Shown here piece by piece: positions 37,968-46,115 of a stretch of 64,000 nucleotides of DNA (position 1 is the first letter of the stretch; every line of letters begins with the position of its first letter). The stretch is from Aquabacterium sp. NJ1 (GTDB lineage Bacteria; Pseudomonadota; Gammaproteobacteria; Burkholderiales; Burkholderiaceae_C): assembly GCF_000768065.1 (NCBI RefSeq), contig NZ_JRKM01000001.1, positions 3,950,001 to 4,014,000 of the forward strand, written 5' to 3'. A program made the position numbers and the translations under genes. Below the pieces are notes generated by a model, which was not told the DNA's origin, did no database searches, and saw only the letters and a program-made list of their open reading frames with translations.

Positions 37968-40370
37968 TTACTCTGGCTTGCCCCCAAACATGTTGAGGAT
38001 GCCCTTTTTCTCTTCATCGGAGCTGGGGGCCGGGGCGCCGCCAGCAGGGGTGTCCGTGCTGTCCGGGCCCAGTTCCCTGACGCCGGTGCCCGATGTGTAT
38101 TCCTCATAGAACCACTCGCCACCCACGTTGACCACACCCTCCGGCGCGGCGGGTTCCTCGATGGGGGCGTTGCGCAGGGCGGTGCTCATGAAGTCGATCC
38201 AGACGGGTAGTGACAGCCCGCCACCGGTTTCCCTGTCGCCGAGCTTGCGCGGCTGGTCGTGCCCGATCCACACTATCGCCACGTTGTGCATCGTGTAGCC
38301 CGCAAACCAGGCGTCCATCGAATCATTGGTGGTCCCGGTCTTGCCGTACAGGTCAGGGCGCTTGAGCATGGCCTGTGCCTTGGCCGCCGTGCCAGAGCGG
38401 GTGACCTCCTGGAGCAGGCTGCTCATGATGAAGGCATTGCGTGCATCAATGGCGCGCATGCTTTCGTTGAGCGGGCTGGGGCGATATTGCGCCAGCAGGT
38501 GCCCGCGGTTGTCGGTCACCTTGAGCACCAGCAGCGGGTTCACGCGGTAGCCCCCGTTGGCGAACACCGCGTAGGCGTCGGCCATCTGCAGAGGCGTGAC
38601 CGAGCCGGCACCCAGCGCCATCGTCAGGTAGGCGGGGTGCTTGTCTGCCTCAAAGCCAAAGCGCGTGATCCAGTCCTGTGCATACTTGGCACCGATGGAG
38701 CGCAACACGCGGATCGAGATCATGTTCTTGGATTTCGCCAGGCCTCTTCGCAAGGTCATCGGGCCTTCGAATTTGCCGTCATAGTTTTTCGGCTCCCAGG
38801 CTTGCCCGCCCGTGGTGCCTGCATCGAAGAACAACGGTGCATCGTCGACAACGGTGGCGGGCGTGAACCCCTTTTCCAGCGCGGCCGAATAAATGAAGGG
38901 CTTGAAGCTGGAGCCCGGTTGGCGCCAGGCCTGGGTGACGTGGTTGAACTTGTTGCGGCCGAAGTCAAAGCCGCCCACCATGGCGTGAATCAGCCCGGTG
39001 CGAGGGTCCATGGAGACCAATGCGCCCTCGACCTCCGGCAACTGCTGCACGTACCACATGCCTTGCTTGTCCTGGTTGATGCGGACAATGGCGCCTCGCC
39101 TGATCTGCTGCTTGGGGTTGGCCTTGTCCGTCAGGGCGTTGCCCACGGCCTTCAGGCCATCCTGGGTGATCGTGACCTGCTCGCCGGATTGCAGGGCCAC
39201 AACCAGCTTGCGAGGCTCGGCCTGCAGCACGACCGCCGCACGGATGTCTTCGCTGTCGGGGTGTTCTTCCAGCGCTTCTGCAATCCGTACATCCATCTGT
39301 TTGGGGTCGGCTGGCAGGTCGATGTAGGCCTCAGGGCCGCGCCATGGCTGGCGGCGATCGAAGTCCAGCAGGCCCTTGCGCAGCGCCTTGTAGGCTGCGG
39401 TCTGCTCTGTCATGTTGATGGATGTGTAGACGTTCAGGCCCCGTGTGTAGGCCTCGGCGCCGTATTGCTCATGCATCAGCAGTCGGGCTGCTTCGGCCGC
39501 ATATTCCGCGTGGATGGGGATGGGGGCCTTGGTCCGGTAATGCAGCACCTCTGCTTTGGCGTCATCGCGCTGCTTGCTGGTGATGAAGCCGTTCTCGAAC
39601 ATCCGGTCAATGATGTATTGCTGGCGGATGGTGGCGCGCTTGGGGTTGCGGATCGGGTTGTAGGCGGAGGGGGCCTTGGGCAGGCCGGCGAGCATGGCGG
39701 CCTCGGCCACGGTGATGTCCTTGATGGGTTTGCCGAAATACGTGTCGCAGGCGGCCGCAAAACCGTAGGCTCGCTGGCCCAGGTAGATCTGGTTCATGTA
39801 GAGCTCCAGAATCTGATCCTTGCTCAACAGGCTTTCGATCTTCAGCGCCAGCAGCATCTCGTAGATCTTGCGGGTGAACGTCTTTTCCGTTGGCAGGTAG
39901 AAATTGCGAGCGACCTGCATGGTGATGGTGGATGCGCCCTGGCTGCGAGCTTCGCCGAAGTTGGCCAGGCCGGCGCGCAGGACGCCCACGTAATCAACGC
40001 CGCCGTGTTTGTAAAAACGGGCATCCTCAATCGCCAGAACCGCATCCCGCATGACACGGGGAATTTCTGAAATGGGCAGGAAATTGCGTTTTTCTTCGCC
40101 AAATTCCCCAATCAAAACCTGATCGGCCGAGAAAACTCTCAAAGGTATTTTGGGTTGATAGTCGGCCAAACCACGCACTTCGGGCAGATTGGGGTAGGCC
40201 ACCGCCAGGCCGATGCCGGCAATCAAAACGCCGCTGAGCACGCCTGCCAGCCCCAGACCGGCCAGCACGGCAATCGGCTTGATCAGCCACTGGACCCACC
40301 AGGCCTGGGCGCGAGAGGGGGCCGCGCGGCCCGATCGAGGTTGCTTGTCGCTGGTGTTGGTATCGCTCAT
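37968..40370 (-). CDS. mrcA: Penicillin-binding protein 1A
   Basis: Bifunctional peptidoglycan glycosyltransferase and DD-transpeptidase, 800 residues, with one N-terminal membrane anchor (IAVLAGLGLAGVLSGVLIAG). Glycosyltransferase motifs: EDARFYKHGGVD (catalytic Glu), QGASTITMQVARNFYL and KIYEMLLALKIE. An OB-like insert follows, then transpeptidase motifs GSSFKPF (nucleophile Ser), SKN (LAKSKNMIS) and KTGTTND. The C-terminus is Pro/Asp-rich and disordered-looking. ATG 40370; TATAAT lies 27-32 bases upstream. It is divergent from pilM, an arrangement common in proteobacteria. Confidence 0.96.
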   Translation of the reverse strand: MSDTNTSDKQPRSGRAAPSRAQAWWVQWLIKPIAVLAGLGLAGVLSGVLIAGIGLAVAYPNLPEVRGLADYQPKIPLRVFSADQVLIGEFGEEKRNFLPISEIPRVMRDAVLAIEDARFYKHGGVDYVGVLRAGLANFGEARSQGASTITMQVARNFYLPTEKTFTRKIYEMLLALKIESLLSKDQILELYMNQIYLGQRAYGFAAACDTYFGKPIKDITVAEAAMLAGLPKAPSAYNPIRNPKRATIRQQYIIDRMFENGFITSKQRDDAKAEVLHYRTKAPIPIHAEYAAEAARLLMHEQYGAEAYTRGLNVYTSINMTEQTAAYKALRKGLLDFDRRQPWRGPEAYIDLPADPKQMDVRIAEALEEHPDSEDIRAAVVLQAEPRKLVVALQSGEQVTITQDGLKAVGNALTDKANPKQQIRRGAIVRINQDKQGMWYVQQLPEVEGALVSMDPRTGLIHAMVGGFDFGRNKFNHVTQAWRQPGSSFKPFIYSAALEKGFTPATVVDDAPLFFDAGTTGGQAWEPKNYDGKFEGPMTLRRGLAKSKNMISIRVLRSIGAKYAQDWITRFGFEADKHPAYLTMALGAGSVTPLQMADAYAVFANGGYRVNPLLVLKVTDNRGHLLAQYRPSPLNESMRAIDARNAFIMSSLLQEVTRSGTAAKAQAMLKRPDLYGKTGTTNDSMDAWFAGYTMHNVAIVWIGHDQPRKLGDRETGGGLSLPVWIDFMSTALRNAPIEEPAAPEGVVNVGGEWFYEEYTSGTGVRELGPDSTDTPAGGAPAPSSDEEKKGILNMFGGKPE

Positions 40371-40396
40371 GAGGGCACGCGGAAGAAGGTTTGGCG

Positions 40397-40402
40397 ATTA
40401 TA
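40397..40402 (-). promoter_or_regulatory. -10 element of mrcA
   Basis: Perfect TATAAT on the minus strand, 27 bases before the mrcA ATG. No good -35 hexamer is found 16-18 bases upstream, so it is offered as a likely -10 only. Confidence 0.4.
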
Positions 40403-40599
40403 GAAACCCCTGCGCCACCTCTCGTACACCAGCCTCAGCTAACCGTTTGATTGCGATTTGTTGGTTTTGCAACCGCTTGTAAGGCGTGTGCATCTCGCAA
40501 CGAGGTTGGGATTTATCCTGCTTTCTCCCGTTTCATACACAAAAACTTTACTGATAGCATTCAAGCGGTTTATTAACTTTCCAGCGCCAGCCTTGGCGC

Positions 40600-41691
40600 A
40601 TGGGGGACGGTGTGAGCTTTCTTGACACGCTCTTGGGCCGCAAGCATCCGCCAATGATCGGACTGGACATCAGTTCATCGAGCGTGAAGCTGGTCGAGCT
40701 GAGCCAGAGTGCATCTGGCGAATACATCCTGGATCGGTTTGCCTCCGAGCCCTTTGAGAAGGGCTGGATTGCGGATGGGCAGATCGAAAAGTTCGACGAA
40801 GTGGCCGAAGCGGTCCGCAAGGTGGTCAACAAGAGTGGCACGCGCACCAAGCACGCGGCCATGGCCATGCCTCAATCTGCGGTGATCACCAAGAAGATCA
40901 TGCTGCCCGCAGGCTTGCGTGAGGAAGAAATGGAAATGCAGGTGGAGGCCGAGGCCAACCAGTACATTCCCTTCTCCCTGGACGAGGTCAGCCTGGATTT
41001 CTGCGTGGTGGGCCCGAGCCCGACCTCGGCGGGTGATGTCGAAGTGCTGATTGCCGCGTCCCGCAAGGACCGTGTCCAGGATCGCCAAGGCCTGGCTGAA
41101 GCCGCCGGCCTGAAACCTGCCATTCTGGACATCGAGTCTTATGCCTCGCGTCTGGCCATGCAGCGCCTCATCGCCGCCTTGCCGGGTGAAGGCAAGGATG
41201 CGCTGGTGGCGCTGTTCGAGATCGGTGCCGAGAACACCAGCCTCAAGGTGCTGCGTGATGACGAGTTGCTGTATGACCGCGATCAGGCTTTCGGTGGCGC
41301 CCAGCTTTCGCAGCTGATTTCGCGCCAATACGGGTTCTCTTTTGAAGAGGCCGAGCAGAAGAAGCTGTCGGGCGATCTGCCCGAGGACTTCCAGAGCACG
41401 ATCCTGGGGCCCTTCGTTGACAGCCTCTCTCAGGAAATCGGCCGTGCACTGCAGTACTTCTTCACCAGCACACCGCATCACAAGGTGCACTACGTGATGC
41501 TGGCCGGTGGCACGGCAACCTTGCCTGGCCTGAAAGACCGGGTGACGGAGTTGACCGGGTTTGCTTCCATGGTCGTCAACCCCTTCGAGGGCATGAAATT
41601 GGGTTCGGCGGTGCGTGAAAGCAAGCTGCGGCGTGAAGCGCCCGCTTACCTCACCGCATGTGGCCTGGCCATGCGGAGGTTCCTCGCATGA
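40600..41691 (+). CDS. pilM: Type IV pilus assembly ATPase-like protein PilM
   Basis: Actin-like cytoplasmic protein that binds the N-terminus of PilN and links the inner-membrane platform to the motor. About 363 residues. PPMIGLDISSSSVKLVEL is the first phosphate-binding loop, VALFEIGAENTSLKVL the second, and MLAGGTATLPGLKDRVTEL the adenosine motif. The start may be ATG 40600 or GTG 40612; the latter has GGGGGA just upstream and gives the more usual MSFLDTLLG beginning. First gene of pilMNOPQ, which overlap or abut throughout. The 229-bp upstream region is AT-rich for this genome. Confidence 0.95.
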   Translation: MGDGVSFLDTLLGRKHPPMIGLDISSSSVKLVELSQSASGEYILDRFASEPFEKGWIADGQIEKFDEVAEAVRKVVNKSGTRTKHAAMAMPQSAVITKKIMLPAGLREEEMEMQVEAEANQYIPFSLDEVSLDFCVVGPSPTSAGDVEVLIAASRKDRVQDRQGLAEAAGLKPAILDIESYASRLAMQRLIAALPGEGKDALVALFEIGAENTSLKVLRDDELLYDRDQAFGGAQLSQLISRQYGFSFEEAEQKKLSGDLPEDFQSTILGPFVDSLSQEIGRALQYFFTSTPHHKVHYVMLAGGTATLPGLKDRVTELTGFASMVVNPFEGMKLGSAVRESKLRREAPAYLTACGLAMRRFLA

Positions 41692-42347
41692 TTTTGATCA
41701 ACCTGTTGCCTCATCGCGAGGAAAAGCGGAAGCTGCGCAAGCAGGCTTTCTTTGTCGGGCTGGGCCTGTCTGTTGTGGCGGGCGCCGTGATCGTGGCGCT
41801 CTGGTACGCCGTGCAACTGCGCATGATGGCCACGCAACAATCCCGCAACGAGATCCTGACCTCTGCCATCCACAAGCTGGACGACGAGATCAAGGACGTG
41901 TCCGCGCTGAAGGCGGAAATCGATTCGCTGAAAGCGCGCCAGCGTGCTGTGGAAGACCTGCAGACCGACCGCAACATGCCTGTTTACCTGCTCAATGAGC
42001 TGGTGGCCCAGACGCCTGAAGGCATCTACCTGACGTCCATTCACCAGAATGGCCAGAGCGTGACGGTGGCCGGTCTGGCGCAGACCAACGAACGGGTGTC
42101 GGAGTTCCTGCGCAACACCAATTCGCGCTCGAAATGGCTGGAGCACCCTGAACTGGTGGAAATCAAGGCTGCCACGCCAGGGAAAGACGGGCGAGACAGC
42201 AAGCGGCTGTTTGATTTCTCCATGCGCGTCAGCCTGAAGCGCCCTGGCGAAGTCTCCACGGCGGCCAGCGGTGCATCCGCACCTGCGGGCGCGGCTTCCG
42301 GGGTCAAGGCCTCACAACCTGCCGCGTCTGCTGCGGTGAAGTCCTGA
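41688..42347 (+). CDS. pilN: Type IV pilus inner-membrane protein PilN
   Basis: 219 residues. MILINLLPHREEKRK is the conserved cytoplasmic PilM-binding motif. One membrane helix follows (FFVGLGLSVVAGAVIVALWYA), then a periplasmic coiled coil and a ferredoxin-like domain (MPVYLLNELVAQTPEGIYLT). It partners PilO. The Ala/Ser-rich C-terminal tail (SGASAPAGAASGVKASQPAA) is a local elaboration. It starts inside the pilM stop (ATGA overlap). Confidence 0.95.
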   Translation: MILINLLPHREEKRKLRKQAFFVGLGLSVVAGAVIVALWYAVQLRMMATQQSRNEILTSAIHKLDDEIKDVSALKAEIDSLKARQRAVEDLQTDRNMPVYLLNELVAQTPEGIYLTSIHQNGQSVTVAGLAQTNERVSEFLRNTNSRSKWLEHPELVEIKAATPGKDGRDSKRLFDFSMRVSLKRPGEVSTAASGASAPAGAASGVKASQPAASAAVKS

Positions 42348-42357
42348 GGTTGAAGCC

Positions 42358-43059
42358 ATGGCAAATCCCAATCTGAACATTGATCTGAACGCCTGGTTCG
42401 AGAACGCCCAGGCGCAGTTCCGCGGGCTCAACCCCAACGAGCCCGGCCAATGGCCCATCCTGCCCAAACTGCTGAGCTTCCTGGCGACCGGTGTCGCCAT
42501 CGTGGGGCTTGGCTGGTTCGGCATGCTGTCGTCGCAAAGTGACGAGTTGCAAGCCGAGCGCGACAAGGAGCCCAGGCTCAAGGAAGAGTACCGTTCGAAG
42601 GTGGCACAGGCTGTGAACCTGGGTGAGTTGCGCAAACAGCGCATCCAGGTGGAAGAGTACGTCAAGCAGCTCGAAAAGCAGTTGCCCGGCAAAGCCGAGA
42701 TGGATGCGCTGCTGTCTGACATCAACCAGGCTGGCCTTGGTCGTGGTCTGGAGTTCGATCTGTTCCGCCCCGGCCAGGTGTCCGTCAAGGATTACTACGC
42801 CGAGTTGCCGATTTCGATCCGTGTCTCGGGCCGTTATCACGACATCGGCGCCTTTACGGCAGACATCGCCAACCTCTCGCGTATCGTGACGCTGCACAAC
42901 CTGGTCATTGCTGCCGTCAACGCGAAGGAAAGCAAGGACAACACGGGCGGCAACCTCTATATGGAGGCCACGGCACGCACCTACCGTTATCTGGACCCGG
43001 CTGAGCTTGATGCCATTCGTGCCGAAAAGGCCAAGCAGAAGAAGGGGGAGAAGAAGTGA
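42358..43059 (+). CDS. pilO: Type IV pilus inner-membrane protein PilO
   Basis: 233 residues with one membrane helix (LPKLLSFLATGVAIVGLGWF) after a 40-residue cytoplasmic part, a long coiled coil (DELQAERDKEPRLKEEY ... VEEYVKQLEKQLPGK) and a periplasmic ferredoxin-like domain (YYAELPISIRVSGRYHDIGAF). It forms heterodimers with PilN and contacts PilP. It ends in a Lys-rich stretch (KAKQKKGEKK). It begins 10 bp after pilN; its stop overlaps the pilP start by one base (TGATG). Confidence 0.95.
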   Translation: MANPNLNIDLNAWFENAQAQFRGLNPNEPGQWPILPKLLSFLATGVAIVGLGWFGMLSSQSDELQAERDKEPRLKEEYRSKVAQAVNLGELRKQRIQVEEYVKQLEKQLPGKAEMDALLSDINQAGLGRGLEFDLFRPGQVSVKDYYAELPISIRVSGRYHDIGAFTADIANLSRIVTLHNLVIAAVNAKESKDNTGGNLYMEATARTYRYLDPAELDAIRAEKAKQKKGEKK

Positions 43060-43592
43060 TGACCCGCCCCCACAATTGGCTGATGGCCTCTGTCGCCGTG
43101 CTCGCCTTGAGCGCTTGCACGGGTGAGCAGGAAGAGCTGCAGGCCTGGATGGATCAGCAGCGACACGAGGTGCAGCCTAGCGTGCAGCCCTTGTCGCCCC
43201 CTCAAAAATTCAACCCGCAGGCCTATGCCGGTATGGATGGCGTCGAGCCGTTCAGCACGCAGAAGCTGACAGGCGCACTCAAGCAAGAGGCCGCCCAGCC
43301 CAATTCGGCCGTGGCTGCCGAGTTGAGCCGGCGCAAGGAGCCGCTGGAGGCCTTCCCGCTGGACAGCATGTCCATGGTGGGCAGCGTCAATCGCAAGGGC
43401 GTGCCGTACGCCTTGCTCAAGGTCGACAACCTGCTCTATCAGGTGAAGGTTGGCGAGTACCTTGGTCAGAACTACGGAAAGATCATGAAGATCACCGAGA
43501 CCGAAATCACCTTGCGTGAGATTGTGCAGGACGCCGCAGGCGAATGGATCGAGCGGCCCACCACACTGCAGTTGCAGGAGGGCAGCCGATGA
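43059..43592 (+). CDS. pilP: Type IV pilus lipoprotein PilP
   Basis: 177 residues from ATG 43059 (GGGGGAG eight bases upstream). Signal peptide with lipobox LSAC (lipid-modified Cys). An unstructured linker is followed by the beta-sandwich domain (SMVGSVNRKGVPYALLKVDN, YQVKVGEYLGQNYGKIMKI, ITLREIVQDAAGEWIERP). It links the PilNO inner platform to the PilQ secretin. Overlaps pilQ by four bases. Confidence 0.94.
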   Translation: MTRPHNWLMASVAVLALSACTGEQEELQAWMDQQRHEVQPSVQPLSPPQKFNPQAYAGMDGVEPFSTQKLTGALKQEAAQPNSAVAAELSRRKEPLEAFPLDSMSMVGSVNRKGVPYALLKVDNLLYQVKVGEYLGQNYGKIMKITETEITLREIVQDAAGEWIERPTTLQLQEGSR

Positions 43593-45790
43593 AAACGAAT
43601 CTGGAGATGATGACTATGAAACCGTGGCGTGTTGCATTGGCCGGGCTGACCTTGACCCTGGTTTCGCCGCTGACCTGGGCGGCTGCGGCGATCCAGGCGA
43701 TCACGAGCAGCCAGCAGGCGGGCTCGGATGTGGTTCGCATTGAAATGTCCGAGCCGCTAGCCTCTTTGCCGGCTGGCTTCGTCATTCAGGTGCCACCGCG
43801 TATCGCGATCGACCTGCCAGGTGTCACCAGCGCCATGTCGCGCAACTCGGTGGAAGTCAACCAGGGCAATGTGCGCTCGGTCAATGTGGTGCAAGCCGGT
43901 GAGCGGACTCGCCTGGTGCTGAACCTGCGCCAGTCCACCACCTACCGCGCGCAACTGCAAGGCAACACGCTGATGCTGATCCTGGACTCCGGGTCCAATC
44001 CGCCACAAGCTGTTGCCGCCGCAACGCCTCCGGCCGCGGCGAAGACTGCAGCCAAGCCCGAAGACACCGTGCGGTTTGCTGAAAACAAGAACGTCAACCC
44101 GCTGGCGCTCAAGGACATCGACTTCCGTCGTGGTCAGGATGGGGCGGGTCGTGTTGTGGTCGAGTTGCCCAACAACCAGGTTGGCGTGGACATCAAGCAG
44201 CAGGGCCAGAGCCTGGTGGTGGAGTTTGCCCGGGCAACCTTGCCCGAACGCTTGCGTCGTCGGTTTGATGTGACTGATTTTGGTACGCCCGTGCAAGCGG
44301 TGTCGGCCAGCCAGATCGGCGATCGTGTCAAGCTGGTGGTGGACCCGCGCGGTGACTGGGAGCACTCCGCTTACCAGAGCGACAATCAGTTCGTGCTGGA
44401 AGTGCGCCCCCGCAAGGTTGACCCCAACAAGCTGACCCAAGGCCCCGGTTATTCGGGTGAAAAGTTGTCGCTGAACTTCCAGAACATCGAAGTGCGCGCC
44501 TTGCTGCAGGTGATCGCTGACTTCACCAACTTCAACGTGGTGACCAGCGATACCGTGACCGGTAACGTGACTTTGCGCTTGAAGGACGTGCCCTGGGATC
44601 AGGCGCTGGACATCATCATGCAGGCCAAGGGGCTGGGCGTGCGCAAGTCCGGCAACGTGCTGTGGATTGCGCCCAAGGACGAAATCAACGCCAAGGAAAA
44701 GATCGATCTGGAAGCCAAGGCCCAGGTGGCTGCGCTGGAGCCTTTGCGCACCCAGTCCTTCCAGTTGAACTACACGAAGGCTGAAGAAATCGCCAAGGGT
44801 TTGACCGGCACGAGCACAGGCTCCAGTGGCGGCGGTACCGCCACGCGGATCCTGTCTCCACGCGGCAGCGTGATTTTCGAGACCCGTACGAACCAGCTGT
44901 TCGTCAATGACATCCCTTCCAAGCTGGAAGAGATCCAGGCGATGATCACCAAGATCGACATCCCTGTGCGTCAGGTGTTGATCGAGGCACGTATCGTGGA
45001 AGCCAACGATACGTTCGGTCGGTCCCTGGGGGTTCGCCTTGGTGCACTCGACATGCGTGGTCTTCAGGGCAGCACGCCTGGCTCGGCAATAGGCGGCAGT
45101 GGTGGACGTATTGCTGTGACCGGTACCTACCAAGGTGTGGGTGAGCAGACCTTGCAGGCTGCAGCTACTTCGGGCAGTTACACGCCCAACACCTATTTCG
45201 TGAACTTGCCGAGTACGGGCTTCAATGGCTACAGTGCCTCCTCGGTGGCGTTGTCGCTGTTTGGTGCCAGTGCCAATCGATTCCTGAACCTGGAGCTGTC
45301 TGCGCTCGAATCTGACGGCAAGGGCAAGATCGTATCCAGCCCGCGCGTGATCACGGCGGACCAGGTCAAGGCCTTGATCGAACAAGGTACGGAGCTGCCT
45401 TACCAGGTGGCCACATCCAGCGGCGCTACTGCACTGGCCTTCCGTAAGGCCAACCTCAAACTGGAGGTGACGCCTCAGATCACGCCTGAAGGCAACGTCA
45501 TTCTGGATGTGGATGTGAACAAGGACAGCGTCGGTCAGGTGACGAACGCGGGCTATGCCATCGACACCAAGCACGTGCAGACCCAGGTACTGGTGGAGAA
45601 CGGGGGCACGGTCGTGATCGGCGGTATCTTCCTGCAAAGCGAAAACAGCACCGATACCAAAGTCCCGTTCCTGGGCGACTTGCCTATCCTGGGACATCTG
45701 TTCAAGTCCAATACACGAAGTGCAGCGCGTTCGGAACTGCTGATCTTCTTGACACCCAAGGTGGTGACGGAAAAGGCAGCATTGCGATAA
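43589..45790 (+). CDS. pilQ: Type IV pilus secretin PilQ
   Basis: Outer-membrane ring for pilus passage, 733 residues. Signal peptide ends near PLTWAAA. N-terminal AMIN domain (peptidoglycan binding, VRIEMSEPLASLPAGFVIQV) is followed by a second AMIN-like segment, an STN/N0 domain (LSLNFQNIEVRALLQVIADF), N1 (LRTQSFQLNYTKAEEIAKGL) and the secretin barrel with VPFLGDLPILGHLFKSN and a C-terminal ELLIFLTPKVV. ATG 43589 overlaps pilP; ATG 43616 after GGAGATGATG is an alternative that gives a more compact signal peptide. Followed by hairpins, then an unrelated lipoprotein gene. Confidence 0.95.
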   Translation: MKTNLEMMTMKPWRVALAGLTLTLVSPLTWAAAAIQAITSSQQAGSDVVRIEMSEPLASLPAGFVIQVPPRIAIDLPGVTSAMSRNSVEVNQGNVRSVNVVQAGERTRLVLNLRQSTTYRAQLQGNTLMLILDSGSNPPQAVAAATPPAAAKTAAKPEDTVRFAENKNVNPLALKDIDFRRGQDGAGRVVVELPNNQVGVDIKQQGQSLVVEFARATLPERLRRRFDVTDFGTPVQAVSASQIGDRVKLVVDPRGDWEHSAYQSDNQFVLEVRPRKVDPNKLTQGPGYSGEKLSLNFQNIEVRALLQVIADFTNFNVVTSDTVTGNVTLRLKDVPWDQALDIIMQAKGLGVRKSGNVLWIAPKDEINAKEKIDLEAKAQVAALEPLRTQSFQLNYTKAEEIAKGLTGTSTGSSGGGTATRILSPRGSVIFETRTNQLFVNDIPSKLEEIQAMITKIDIPVRQVLIEARIVEANDTFGRSLGVRLGALDMRGLQGSTPGSAIGGSGGRIAVTGTYQGVGEQTLQAAATSGSYTPNTYFVNLPSTGFNGYSASSVALSLFGASANRFLNLELSALESDGKGKIVSSPRVITADQVKALIEQGTELPYQVATSSGATALAFRKANLKLEVTPQITPEGNVILDVDVNKDSVGQVTNAGYAIDTKHVQTQVLVENGGTVVIGGIFLQSENSTDTKVPFLGDLPILGHLFKSNTRSAARSELLIFLTPKVVTEKAALR

Positions 45791-46115
45791 GAAGGGGAGG
45801 GGCTTCGCCCTTTCGCTTGTGGCACCCACTCGGAAATGAGTGGGCGTCGTCAAATAGAAAAAGGGGCCGGCAAAACCGGTCCCTTTTTTTGTGCCCAGGC
45901 TTTTCCTTTCAGGCGCTGTCCACCTTCGCATGGTGGTAGCAATTCGCTAAAAGGCTCATTAATCGACAGATCGCGCCCAGCACCTGGGTTCTAGCATCAC
46001 CTTCAACCTCGACAAGAGGTGCCCACTTTGCGCCTGACAGCGCAGTGGATCGAACCGACGCGTTTGCCAGCTTGCCTGGCTTGCGTATCCAAATCGAAAG
46101 TGACGGGTGAATGTT
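45791..46115 (+). other. Intergenic region after pilQ with three hairpins
   Basis: 325 bp without a gene. It holds a small G/C hairpin (GGGGCTTCGCCC, about 45799-45811), a perfect stem CCCACTC/GAGTGGG (45825-45844) and the strong terminator at 45858-45890. The remaining 220 bp before the Ig-like lipoprotein presumably carries its promoter, but no convincing -35/-10 pair is visible. Confidence 0.6.
45858..45890 (+). terminator. Intrinsic terminator of the pil operon
   Basis: AAAAA, stem GGGGCCGG / CCGGTCCC with loop CAAAA, then TTTTTTT. About 70 bases after the pilQ stop. Confidence 0.88.
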